A stretch of DNA of 64,000 nt, from positions 5,475,551-5,539,550 of the forward strand of contig NC_020167.2 of NCBI RefSeq assembly GCF_000224145.3. The letters run 5' to 3'. Below, in pieces: positions 33,986-46,500 of this stretch (position 1 is the stretch's first letter; each line of letters opens with the position of its first letter). This DNA comes from Ciona intestinalis (Eukaryota > Chordata > Ascidiacea > Phlebobranchia > Cionidae). Position numbers and translations under genes: made by a program. The notes under the pieces are model-generated. The model made no database searches and was not told the DNA's origin. It saw only the letters and a program-made list of their open reading frames with translations.

Positions 33986-35322
33986 ATCAGGTTAAACGAA
34001 TGATTTAGAATATAAAAAAAAAACAGATTTGAACGAAAGTCAAAGTGTTATATAACCACAGCAAACCGATTGGTGCATATAGTTTGATCTGTTTCGGTAC
34101 AAAAAATGATCTCAAAAATACCCGGATGCTCTAAATGTACCTTTTAAAACAATCAAATACCTTTTTCACGAGTTCCAGTAAAAGAATGCAGAAAAATCTA
34201 ACCTAATTATATTTAACTAATTACAAGCAACTGCATGAACAGAGTAGAAAATGAATCGTCCGATCGTTAAAGTTTCCATGGGTAACTCAGCATGCGTTCA
34301 GAGCGGCGATTAATTGTGGATCGAATAAGCGATCGGCGGTGTGAATATCGACAAGAGATTATTAAATAACAAGCGTGTGAACGTCCACTTGTGCGGTACA
34401 TTGGATATTACCACACTGTGTTATTGTCTTAAGCACCGCATCAAAACCGGGGTATATACCCACTTGATTAAATGATCAGCGATCTACTCAACAGAATGAT
34501 TGATAATCACTTGATGATTTTATGAAGATTTGTCTCTGGGAATTGGTCAAGTACACGCACATCTTTGTTAATTTTTAGGTATTCTTAGTATATAATGTAC
34601 ATTTAACAAAACAAAATCCCAGATTTCAGAATTGATCAACCGCGTCAAAAAAGGTTTTATGAGTTTACTTGCTATGTGAAATTTATTCTGATAATCTATT
34701 AAAGAAAAACTTTCTTGTCAAAGCAAAAAAAGATTTACAAGCGGATATTTACAGATCCTAAACCGACTACCGGTTAATTGTAACGGAGATTTAAACAAGG
34801 TCGCTGAAACACACACTCCCGCCACGAGCAAGTGGAACGCGCTGCTGATTTCACTTCCCTGGTCTCCAACTGTCATCAAACAATTAAGCCGGCGATCCGG
34901 GGTTCGATATTTTCCCATGGTCGGCGCTGCTAGATCGCGAGTATCGAGCAGCTTATGATCGCCGCTTAAACCGATTTGTTTCCATGATCTGGTAATTTGG
35001 CTCGTTCGATTGACGCCAATTAATCCAAGCGCTGAAAAAAGCAGGGCGCGAATCAGCGTTTGAATATCCAAGCATGTAATGTCGTTGTTAGTTATTCCAA
35101 AGGCAGGTTCATTGCATGCAGCAGACGAAGATAAAACGAAGTACAGAGTATACCACAGATGAAATATTAGGTGCGGACAAACTCAGTAATCTCTAGCCGT
35201 AAACAGGTAAAACTTTTGCGCCCGTTGGATTGAATAAGCGCCTTCTTTAATTGGCAATGTTTTTCTTGTTTTCGTGGAGGAGAAATAAGTCATTGGAAAA
35301 TTATTTATAATTTTCTAATAGC

Positions 35323-35329
35323 TATATAA
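35323..35329 (+). promoter_or_regulatory. TATA box of Gsx
   Basis: TATATAA lies 52 bp before the Gsx ATG, which would put transcription start near 35352-35358 and leave a 5'UTR of about 25 nt. Confidence 0.6.
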
Positions 35330-35380
35330 GGAACTGAAGCGGCTAAAACATCGTTTTCTTATAGATCTTGAGCAACAACC

Positions 35381-36614
35381 ATGTTACAAGATATAGTCCA
35401 GTCAAACAGTCATCTCGCCAAGTTAAACATGAATAAAAAGGAAGATACTCCTTCACGTCATTCGTTTTCCATCGAATCGTTAATCAAGACGTCATCACCA
35501 CGTCACAATTACGACAGTGACGAAAGGTCCGGCAACTCTTTTAGCCCGGAAGCTACGGTAAGATATAACATGCAACTACTTTTACACATATAAAGGTTAT
35601 ATATGTATACCTTAGAAGAAATTGATTTGAACTTATTTTTTTCAACTAAAATAAAAAACTTTAGAAATCCAACTAGTAATGTGACGTTTTTTTAACAAGC
35701 CTAATAAAAAATTACAAGATTAAATTTAAAGTATTTTGCAGAGCTCTAGAAAAACAGAAACGAAGTCTCCACAGCTCGTCCATAGAACCAGCTCTCCGCA
35801 AAATACAACTACGTTGAGATTCTCCCCTTCTAATACGCCTCACAGCAGCGATCGGCTACAAGACGAAGGTACAAGCTCTCCGAGAGAATATGGTTTAAGT
35901 CAGTCTTCGTACCAGCAGCACCATTTTCAACGTCCTTGTAACAGAGGATCACCCTTGAAGCAACCGTTGTTTCATAGCAGGGATTTTCCGAACAATTTAA
36001 CCCCACATAATGGCTACCTGAACGCGCTAAGACAGATTTCGCAACAGAATTATTCGTGGAATGATAGAGCTGCAGCGGCATTAGTAACGTTTTCAGTTTT
36101 GGGTGGGAATCTTGGCCAGTGGCAAAATAACAATCTTAATTATCCCCACTGCTCTGAACGAGACATTCAAGACTATCAAGCAAGCTCATACTCACACGCC
36201 CCGGACCTCAGAAGTATTCATAGAAACCCAGCTTATCATCGCAACGACCCAAGTTATATGGTGGACCAAAGTCAAGGATGCGGTAGCGGATCGTCAATGC
36301 AGCAGTTACCTGCAGTTGAACATCAAGTTAGCAGTCGGGTAACACCAGACCCCGTTACAGACACAACGTCGCCACTATGTGAAGACGATGAGCAGGGAGA
36401 CCGGAAGCGGATGCGCACCGCGTTCACTGGGAGTCAGCTGCTTGAGCTTGAGAGGGAATTCCACTCAGACATGTACCTGACCAGGCTTCGTCGAATTCGA
36501 ATTGCACAGATGCTCAACCTCTCCGAAAAACAAATCAAAATATGGTTTCAAAACAGAAGGGTGAAGAAAAAGAAGGGCGAGAAACCCCAGCAGGACTCGC
36601 GGGAACAGTGTTAG
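35381..36614 (+). CDS. Gsx: Gsx ParaHox homeobox transcription factor
   Basis: Homeodomain transcription factor of the Gsx (Gsh) class, which in chordates patterns neural tissue and in Ciona is known from the anterior neural plate. Two exons: 35381-35557 and 35742-36614, giving 349 residues. The homeodomain (about residues 279-338) reads [51 protein letters not shown]. The diagnostic Gsx words LLELEREF, MYLxRLRRI and NLSEKQ(V/I)[10 protein letters not shown] are all present. An early FSIESLI segment recalls the short conserved N-terminal motif of the class. The middle is Ser/Gln/Asn-rich and low in complexity. No second Hox or ParaHox gene occurs in the window, in line with the broken ParaHox cluster of Ciona. 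A TATA box lies close upstream. Confidence 0.93.
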
Positions 36615-37551
36615 TTTGATTCAGAATATTTTGCCGCATTTTAGATGCAACCGTTTTGGCCTACACTGAAATGTCGGTAATGTGCATTACTGTGAACTAT
36701 ATTTAACGTGGCCTTTATGTGATAAGCCGAATAAACTGCAACTATATTATACGTCGACCCATTTCTAGCTTGAACATCAATATAGTAATAGGCTAAGCAT
36801 TTTATGGTCTGTCAAACATCACACATAAATGAATGAAAGCAGGCAGAACTATTTTTTCCATTTTTAGAATAGCGTCTATATTACACATCTCACAATGAAG
36901 TAGTTCTCATACTTTTAGCGGCTCTATCCACATTTTGGTAGCGGCCTAGTTATAAACAACGGTTGAGAAGTGTTTCTTCAGTAACAACGCAGAATTAGAA
37001 AACATAACAAGTATATTTGTTTCTTTGCAAAAATACAAAAAGGAAAAAAAACACTTTTGTATACAAACTATTACATTGTTTCTAAACTCGAACAAAGCTT
37101 CGTTATCTTCCGCCAGTCAAGGCAACCGAATCCAGTCATGAAACTAACAAGGGGAACGCCTACGTAACAAACTAAGCAAAATGGAAAAAACACGACTCTG
37201 AAGACGTGTGAGGACCAAAGAGGATGCGTTGCCTTTTTCTGATAAGAACAGTGATAAGATATCACACGACGTTGTTACTGCACAAGTCCTTGCATAATAC
37301 GGAGGGAACAAGGCAAGAGGAGATGAAGCGATAGATGCAGGTGTGTGTGTGGTTTGGTTTGGCACAAGACGATCCTCGTTATAATAATAAGTTACATGTT
37401 CGTGCTGTATGTTATAGAGTGGTTCGGAACACGCTGAGTGATCGCGCATATGACGTTATAATATGTTTATACATTATCATGCTCGAGAGCGGCTGCAACT
37501 TATAAAGTGAGGTCTACAGGGCTACTGTCTGCTGGTTTAAATAAAGGAAAA
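36615..37551. other. Convergent spacer Gsx/CEP135
   Basis: 937 bp of 3' flank shared by two convergent genes; no element or gene recognised. Confidence 0.5.
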
Positions 37552-40500
37552 CTACCGCGTGTCGTCCAAAAACGAGACGCGGGAAGGACTGCCAGACCGA
37601 GGTCGTGACCCAGGAGAAAGGGGGCGACTAAGACGGGAAAGTCCCGGAGATGGGAGTCCGTGACGTCGAAGTTCTTGAACTGCTCGCTCACTGCGAAAAA
37701 TATAATAATGTTATTTAATTTTAACGAGTAAAAGTAGACTTGCGAATAATTTTTACGACTTGTGTGAAATTTTACACATAACTATGGCCGCGAGTGACGT
37801 TTCGACAGTTGAAAACTGATTTTTTAAACTTTTATAAGTTGTAAATTAAAGCAAATTTTCATAAACTAGCTATTAATTTAGCATCAGTAGACATAAAACT
37901 CTGTTCTTATACAAAAAAAACTGCACAACCAATAAAACCGTGGGCGGGGATCTGTAACTGCGATCACACAACTTAACCGACCGTTCGTATCTTTCATTGG
38001 TGAGATGACGCTTGGCAACTTCAAGCTCGGCATCAAGCTGTGATGCTCGGTCACGTAATGACGCTACTTCACGTCCCATGCTTTGTCTGTAGATACAAGG
38101 CGTCATTTAAAACCGGGAACACTGGAAATTTACAACTACGAAAAATAACACCAAATCGAAACATATAGTAGAGTGGGGGAAGATGGGACACCTTTAGCAC
38201 ATGGTACCCAAATACCCTAATCGTGTTTTAAACAATTAACAGCGGTTTATGGAAAGCGTGAAGATATGGTTTTAGAATTCTTTGAATTTTCTTTGTTTAC
38301 TACCGAATGCGACAAGAAAATAGAATGAAAATGTGTCCCATCTTTTCCCACCCTACTATATACTTAGTTACTTACAATTTGCTTTCATTGAGAGCCAGTT
38401 TATCTCTGAGAAGTTGACCTTCCGATTTCTGCTCCTGTGAGTTCAGTTGTGCCTGGAATTCCTTTTCCCTTGACGTAGCCACCAATTCTTCCAAGTTTTT
38501 ATTCCCTACCCTCTCACTTTCAAGATGTTTGTGAACGATTTCCAATTCTCTGTTCAAATCTTCGTAGCTCGATTGTAACTGTAAGAAATGTAAAAAATAA
38601 CAGGCGTTTTAACTAAATGTTGATGAATAAATAGTGATATAGTAGGGTGGGGTAAATGAGACAGCTTTTTATTCCATTTTCTCGTCCCATTTGGCAGTAA
38701 ATAAACAACATTCAAAGAATTATATAACCGTATCTTTACGACTCCCATATACCGTTGTTAATTGTTTAAATTTAAAACACGATCAGGATATTTGGGTACC
38801 ATGTGCTAAAGGTGTCTTGGCTCACCCCGCAGTACTATAGGAGTTTAAAGCAGGTGCGTTGATGATTAAATATAAGTGTTATAGTAATATGTGTTTAAAC
38901 ATTAATAAGTTTAATCAACTTCACACATGCGCAAAATTTCTATTAAACCGACCACGACACAAACAAAACAAAGTAAACAGCGAGAAAATCACTGACAACT
39001 TCAAGTAAATAAGATAAAAAATTGTCGAAAACGTTACATCAGACCAACACGCTACCTGTTCATATTCCACATTCTTAGCGGCAAGTTGCCGACCGAGCGC
39101 TTCTTTCGACGAGTCAATTTTCGCGTTCAGCTCACGCACCGATTGAAGGTCGATCTGTGACGCGCTTCTCTCGTTTCGGAGACGATCCACGTCCGCTTCA
39201 AGATTCGCAACAGTCGAACTTAAGCTTGAGATCTGGACCTCGTACGATTGTTGGGCCTTTCAAATGTTCAAGGTTTAGTTACGACAATGATTTGTGGTAA
39301 GAAAGTATGGGAATAGTGAGTTAACAAAGTAGTTTTTCGTTCAGAAATTTTTTGTTTTAGTTTAGCACCATATAGTGAGATTTGCATTGTTATCTTGGGT
39401 CAAATTTACAAGCATGGTTTTAATAGAATGACCAACTCCACTCACGTGCATATGATCCGATATCTCACGCTCCAAAGACGCAATCTTTTCCGACAATCTC
39501 TTCCTTTCACTTTCCGCTGACATCAGTTCATTACGTAGCGACTGTGACTCATCATTCGTGACGCGGTACCTGCTTTCTGCTGAGTCACGCTCTGACGAAA
39601 CCTTGCGGTACTGATCCAGTACATCGTGCAGCTCACGGTCCTAACAAACAGTGGGTATTAAAAATACACTCTTTAATGACGTCACGAAATATGACGCCAA
39701 TTATGACGTCACACACATACTTTGGAACCGATCGAGCTCTCCAACGACGAGATACGGGTCACGTGATCTTGAACTTTATTTTTGAGGTCATCGCGATCTC
39801 GCATGACGTCATCGAGTTCAATGTTGATGTCCTGATTCTCTCGGGTCAAAGTTGAAAGGTCATCCTGCATTCTGTGTCGGTAGGGGTAAAAGTAATTTAC
39901 CACAAAACATTTAGTAGTAGCTATCTAAAACGGATCGAATTGTATTAATATATAGAGTAGCATATTGGCACGGTGGTCAGGCATTCGCATCGTAACCTAT
40001 ACGGTACGGGTTCGATGCACTGCTACAATTGTGGACGTGTGCGTCACTTAACGGATATTGCTTCACCCTGCAGCCACCAACGTCTATATTGTTAACTCAA
40101 ATTAGACATCAGACATCGGAACATATATTCAGCTAATACCAAATATGTAACAGCACTCAACCACAAAAAGCAATGATCTACTATATTCATAAAATATATT
40201 CCACCTCCTATTTTCACGAAGTGATGTTTCCTTTGCTCTTGTTGCCTCAGCAAGATCACTTTGTGTGGCATCCAACTGACGACGAAGACTCCTCACTTCG
40301 CGTTCGGAACTCGCCAAATCATCACCAGCTCGATCCAGTTTCGCCTGTTTTAAACAATTTAAATAAAAATAGGAAAAACAAGTTTTACATTTTAATAAAA
40401 AAAAATATTTTTTTATATTTTCTTATTTTATTTTTTATATATATACATATTTTTTATTTATTTATTACAGATAAACAGCATGGCAGTACCAAGTACTATG

Positions 40501-43500
40501 GGAGGGGTTTGACCTTTTTACCTCTAGGTCGGAAATCGTGACCCTGAGATCAGATATCTCCCTCTCTCTTCTACTAAGGTGATCGTCCAACGCAGCAGCT
40601 CTCTCAGTTCGTTCATCGAGCGCTGACTGCAATGCATCTTTCTCACGATCGAGGGCGGTAGTTGTAGCTCGCAACGTTGCTGCCTCTTCTGTCTGCTTGG
40701 CCGAACCGTCTAACAACTCGCTTATGCGGTTCTGTAACGAAAACAGGTGTTAAACGTTAGCTATAAAAAATCCGCAATCTGACCCTGATCTGGTGCTCAT
40801 AGAGTTGAACGATTCGTGTGTAAAGAAATACAGTTAGGGTCTGGTGCTACGAAAACGTAAGAGACAAAAACCATGTCCAACCAATTGTATAATGAAAGAG
40901 ATATATCGCCTAAATGGCAACGTTATTTACCTCCAAAGTTCTGATTCGATCTTCTGCCATAGCTAGGTCGCTGGATTTTCGGGACAGATTGCGTTGGGCG
41001 ACATCTAGTGAGCCAGTGATCTGACTTTTTAAAGCTCTGTGTGATATTACCTTGTTAAAATACACTTAAGTAATTAACTAGACCAATTCGAACTGTTTTA
41101 TTTAAAATAAAGAGTGATAATGCTATATCAGTTAAACATAAGTAGTGTTATAGTAGGGCTTCCCAACTGGAAACGTAACCAATTTCAGGGTTTTGGACAA
41201 TTTTGAAGTGCTGCATATACTATACTATAAACTGTGAAGGGTCGCGCAAAATTTCACGAGCAAAAAGTTTGGGAAACCGTGTTAGAGAATGTGCTGACTT
41301 ACTTAACATCATCAAGTTCGCATCTCACTGCTGCATAATCTTCCTCAACTTGTTGTATCTTAAGTCGCAGAGCCTTGATGTCGTCCTCTTGCGCAAGGTT
41401 CACGTCTTTCAAAGCATCCACACGACTCTGTGTGAAAATAAGACAGCGACGATGTAGATTAGCGTTTCTTAAACTGGGGTAAATTTACCCCTTGCGGTAA
41501 ATTCTTTGTATTTAGAGGTTAAATGAGCTACCAATCAGAACCCACACCAGTTGACGACGGAACAGAAAAAAATGTACCAATTGTAGTACTTTACAAGACA
41601 TTGAACAAATCGTTACCAAAAAGCTAGCGCATTCGTCTCACTATATATAACTGATGTAATTAGTTGTTTTCGCTTTTTAATACATGAGCCGCATATTACA
41701 TATTGGGGGTAAATCTGATAAATATCCTTGTTAAAAAGGTAAAGCTTACAGAAAGGTTAAGAACCACTGATGTAGACAAATTGGCAAAAAAATAAAAATA
41801 TATATATTAGAAAATCAAACAGAAGAACAGAACAAACACAACGAGCACAATTTAACTACACGATTCTAGCAAATGAACTTAAAGATTCTTAAATATTAAA
41901 AGAACTTATACAAAAATCGCACATATTAACTTTACCTGCAAATCCAGACGTTCCTGAGTTAATGCTCGAGCTTTAGCTTCCAAATCCTCGGTTCTCTGTT
42001 CAAGTCTTGATCGTTCTGATATCGACTGTTCTTGTTGTATCTGTGGCACAAAGTTGTTATTATGAATGGGAGAGATAAAAAATAATCAATGGGACATATA
42101 GTACTGTGGGTAGGAATGGGACAGCTTTACCACATAACATAATATACAAATTTATTGAACTTGTTTAAACAATTAACATTTAACAACGGTCTATAAGAGC
42201 CGCGAGGATACGGTTATATAATTCTGTAAATGCTCTCCGTTTATTACCAATGGGACGAAAAATTGAATAAAAAGGTGTCCCATCTTTCCCACTCTACTAT
42301 ACAAAAGTTACAAAAACTACGAAAAACATTTTTCCGACTTTTCGTATAAATGACGTTTACGTACCTTTAGTCGTTCACGCAAACTATCACGTTCTGTCGT
42401 CATACGTCGCAAGTCAGCAAGGTAAGTATCTCGTTCATTCTCCACTCGTCGTAAGATCGCCTGTGCGGTGAGCGACGCTTTCGGTGACTTGGGCGATCGG
42501 ACGAACTCACGACGTAATCGCTGCAATTCCTCATTCGACTGTGACGTAACACGGGCGTTAGTGACGTGACAGCAGAAGGGTGGTGGTGACTTAGATTGAG
42601 ATAATGAACAAAACAACACACAAGACAATCGTGAGAGAATACCTAACACCAACTAGACTGTCGCCAAGGCAAAGTAGTTAACGCGACTGCCTTTAAGTCT
42701 AACCTATATGTTCAAAGTTCGTCACTGCTACCATTGTTGGTATGCGTCCTCGGGCAAAACACTTAACAGCAATTGCTCCAGCCCAGTGGTCACTAATAGG
42801 TTGTGCAAATTGTCAGCCATACATAGAAACAAAAGATAATCACCAACAAACATACATGCGTGGTAACTCGTAAGCTGGCACGAGGTGTATAAAACAGAAC
42901 ACCCGTGGACAACGACTGTCGTTGTCCCGACACGCGAAACCCCCTCACTGCTGCGACACCGTATGCCAGTAAGCGAACTCTATTGTTATCAATATGTAAA
43001 CACGTCATCACCTGTTCGTACAACAGATTCGTTTTATCTCTCTCCTGTGTGAGAACTTTCACATTGGTTTGGATCTCAGCCATGTGACGTTCGAACTTGC
43101 TTAACATAGATTGTAGCTCGTCACGTTCCCTTAGCAACGCCTGGTACGCGTCACCGCTGACGTCACCACCCTGAACAACATTTATGTAAATAAAAAAAGT
43201 TTATAAAATGAGAAAATGAGCGCCAAACCAGAACGTGTGGGGGTAATGGAATTTTATATTATGAGAAAGTTTTGGCCATATTATATTGTTTCGCCTAAAA
43301 GTTTAGGAAATAAAGTCAGCATCCAATAGTTTTCTCTGAGTTGAAAATTAAACAAAAGGCTTTAATGTTACTTAACATAGCATGGTTAAATGAATATTTA
43401 AAGTTTAAACATATCACGGGAAAAGATGCAGCGCTCAACCATTCGTCAAAAGAAATACAAATTATAAAAAGGTTTGCAAATGAAAAGAGATTGCAAAATG

Positions 43501-46500
43501 TTGAGACACTGGAAGAAATATTATATATAAAGTAGGGCGGGGGAGATGGGACACCTTTTCCTTTTGTTTTCTCATCCCATTCGGTAGTAAACAAGGAATA
43601 TTCAAAGAATTATAAAACCGTATCTTCACGACTCCTATAAGCCGTTGTTAATTGTTTATTTTAAAACATCAGGATATTTGGACATTATGTGCTAAAGGTG
43701 TCCGTCTCCCCCACCCTACTATATATAGTTTGCAATAAAACAGCGACAATGGAAGCAACAATTGATTTCAAACAGCATGCTAAGGACATGTGAGAAGACA
43801 AGAGTGGTGAAAGGTTGCATGCTATACACACACGGGTGCATGTGACGTGGTTCACACAAACAGCAGTGTTTGATCGAATGCGTGAGTATAAGGCGATGAT
43901 TGCGCAATAGTTTTACTCTTCGTGACGTCATTGGATTCACGAAAAATTAAGCTTTCGGTGATGAGCACACTCATGAAAAATCACGGGAACGCGATGATCA
44001 TGCTGCTTGCGTCAAACGTTACCGTAACGTGCGATTGTGACGTAGTGACGTTGCTTTTGCGCGTGACTGCCCTCAATAGACGAAGCTCCCGCTTAAAGAA
44101 ATCTCGCTCACTCTCTACCGCCTTCATGCGGGAGCGCATTGCTTCCTTTTCATCAGGCAACTTGACGGATTATCTCAAGTTTAATTAAACCACAAGCTGT
44201 ACCAACACGTGCAGTACACACCAACTGGGCATCTTTAATACACAACTAATAAATCCACATACATGTTACTCACTTTACGAGAGGGAGTGGATCGAGTTGG
44301 ACTTCTGGAGAGCCTTGGGCTGGCAGATCTGCTTGTGTGTCCTCCCTTCGCTTCCTGCAGTAAATTTTAATCAAAAATCCGAGGTTAAAGTGTGGACAAT
44401 AGACCGTGCATTACTGGAATATACCTACACTGGCTAATATAGTAGTTTCTCCATTCTCTTTACCAGCGCCGTGGCAAAGTGGTTAGCGCGTCTGCCTCTA
44501 ACCCAAAGGTAATGGGTTCAGTTCAAGGCTCGTCGCTGCTACCATTGTGGGTGTGTGTGTTCTTGGGCAAGACACTTGGAGTAACATACTTGGTTACTCG
44601 TTAGCTGGCACGAGGTGTATGAAACAGAACACCCGTGTTTAACGACTGTCGTTTTCCGGCACGCAAGGATAAACACATACATTTATGCATTGACTAGATT
44701 TAGGAGAACCTACCCTTAGCATTGCCTGCAAAGCATCGCATTCATCTCTATAATGATCCCTCTCCTGCTCAAGAGTTCTCACGAAAGAATCGAGTTTACT
44801 CGGTGATCGGTCTCTGCGTCGAGCACGTGACGGACTTGTTCGATATTGCTCCAACTCAAGAATCAAACTTTTCTCTGTTGTTTTTTTTTTAAAGAATTAG
44901 AATTGTTTAACAGGGGTGGTATTTAGTATTTTCGTCTGCCGACTAAACTAAATTTTCCTTTGAGTCGCCCAACTAAAACTTAGTTGGTAAATTTTGACCG
45001 ATTAACTTTATTCGGAGACAAAAATACCACCCCAGGTCCGATAACACATTATATTACATCCAAACAATATAAGCATATTATTAGGTTATCACATTTCACA
45101 TGAAGACAAAATAAAATCACATATATTAAGATAAAATGTTCTCTTTTTCTGGCATTACATTGATTTAAAACTTCACCTTTCGAGCTCAAAAGTTGGACTT
45201 TGTCACTAAGCAGTCTCTTATCTGCCTGTATCTTATCCATTAGTTCGTTAAGTCGTTGAATATCTTGTTTTGCTGCTTCAAAGTCTGCTTGTAGATTCTC
45301 ATTTTCAACCATTAGGCGATTCTTTAACTGTGGGTAAAATCATGGAATGTATTTTAAGGGGTATTTGTAAAGTTAAAATATAATAGGGTGGCGGAAAACG
45401 GGACACCTTTTGCACATGTCTTGATCGTGTTTTAAACAATTAACAACGGTCTACATAGAGCACGATATTACGGGTTAAAAAGATAAAAAAAAACAGTTCT
45501 GTGTTGCTCCTGTTTGATTCGAATCAATTCAACATTAAATTAAATTAGTTTAAAAAATTACTCCCAGCGGCGAACCGGTTTCTCTCGTTTGCCTTTTTTT
45601 CTGCATTCTCTCTTAATCAAAAGTAAACACGCTAGATGCGATGTGATTTGTGTTTGCGTAGAGTACGGCACATTACAGTAAGCTATTGTTGGCAGTCGGG
45701 TATCAATGTACACTGTATGGTACAGAACACTATAGGTTTAGTAAAGATATGTATTTGTATTTTTGCGTTTTATGAAGTCAACTTTTAATGCAGAAAGTTT
45801 CAGGAAAATTAATCATTGCTTTGTGTGCAGAACAAATACAAACAATCAGGAAGTAAAGTGCATACTAGTTTAGTGTTGGGGAAACGCAATGTATTGCCGC
45901 ATAATAGCGATTGTGTGCGTCATAATTCATTCAGCCAATGGCATCCTATACCCGATGGAATCGGAATCTCGCCAAGTAAAAGATTTGAGTGGCAGATGGA
46001 GGTTTCGAACCGATAACTCCTCTGGTCGAGATACCGGTTTCCAAGAGCGTTGGTGGGAACGACGATTGGCTGAAACGGGGCATGTGATCGACATGCCTGT
46101 ACCGGCGAGTTATAACGACATTACGCAGGATAAAAGTATTCGCGACTTCGTTGGCTGGGCATGGTAAGCAATAAGCAATAAACATGAGATGGTTGCACCA
46201 TAGTCCAAAATAGTGTATAAGCACTTATATGCAGAAAATTGACTGGAATTGCAAGTGACTAAACTAAATTGGGCATTAACATATAATTTGTTTTTTTCAT
46301 TGTCAAGTTCTTTGTATGGTAATTTGAATTTGTTCTAGCCAACTAAAACTAGGGAAAATAGCCAACTAAATTGACAGCATCATGTATGGTAATTCCATTT
46401 GTTCCAGGTATGAAACGACTTTTTTTGCACCTAATGCGTGGAACAATGAAGTCACAAATGTATGGTTAAGGGTAGGAAGCGCGCATTATTATGCCATGGT

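Larger units (their letters stand above)
32074..35380. other. Spacer upstream of Gsx
   Basis: 3.3 kb without a gene. It contains the duplicated flank (to 32437), a MITE-family right half (32540-32795), two more MITE copies (33046-33205, 33824-33985) and about 1.4 kb of mostly unique sequence with many TAAT/ATTA words (for example 34310-34520) that could serve as Gsx control DNA. This last point is inference. Confidence 0.5.

Noticed and set aside
44464-44540. tRNA-like A and B boxes
   Set aside because: Head of a SINE, with no tRNA fold or anticodon arm that I can complete.
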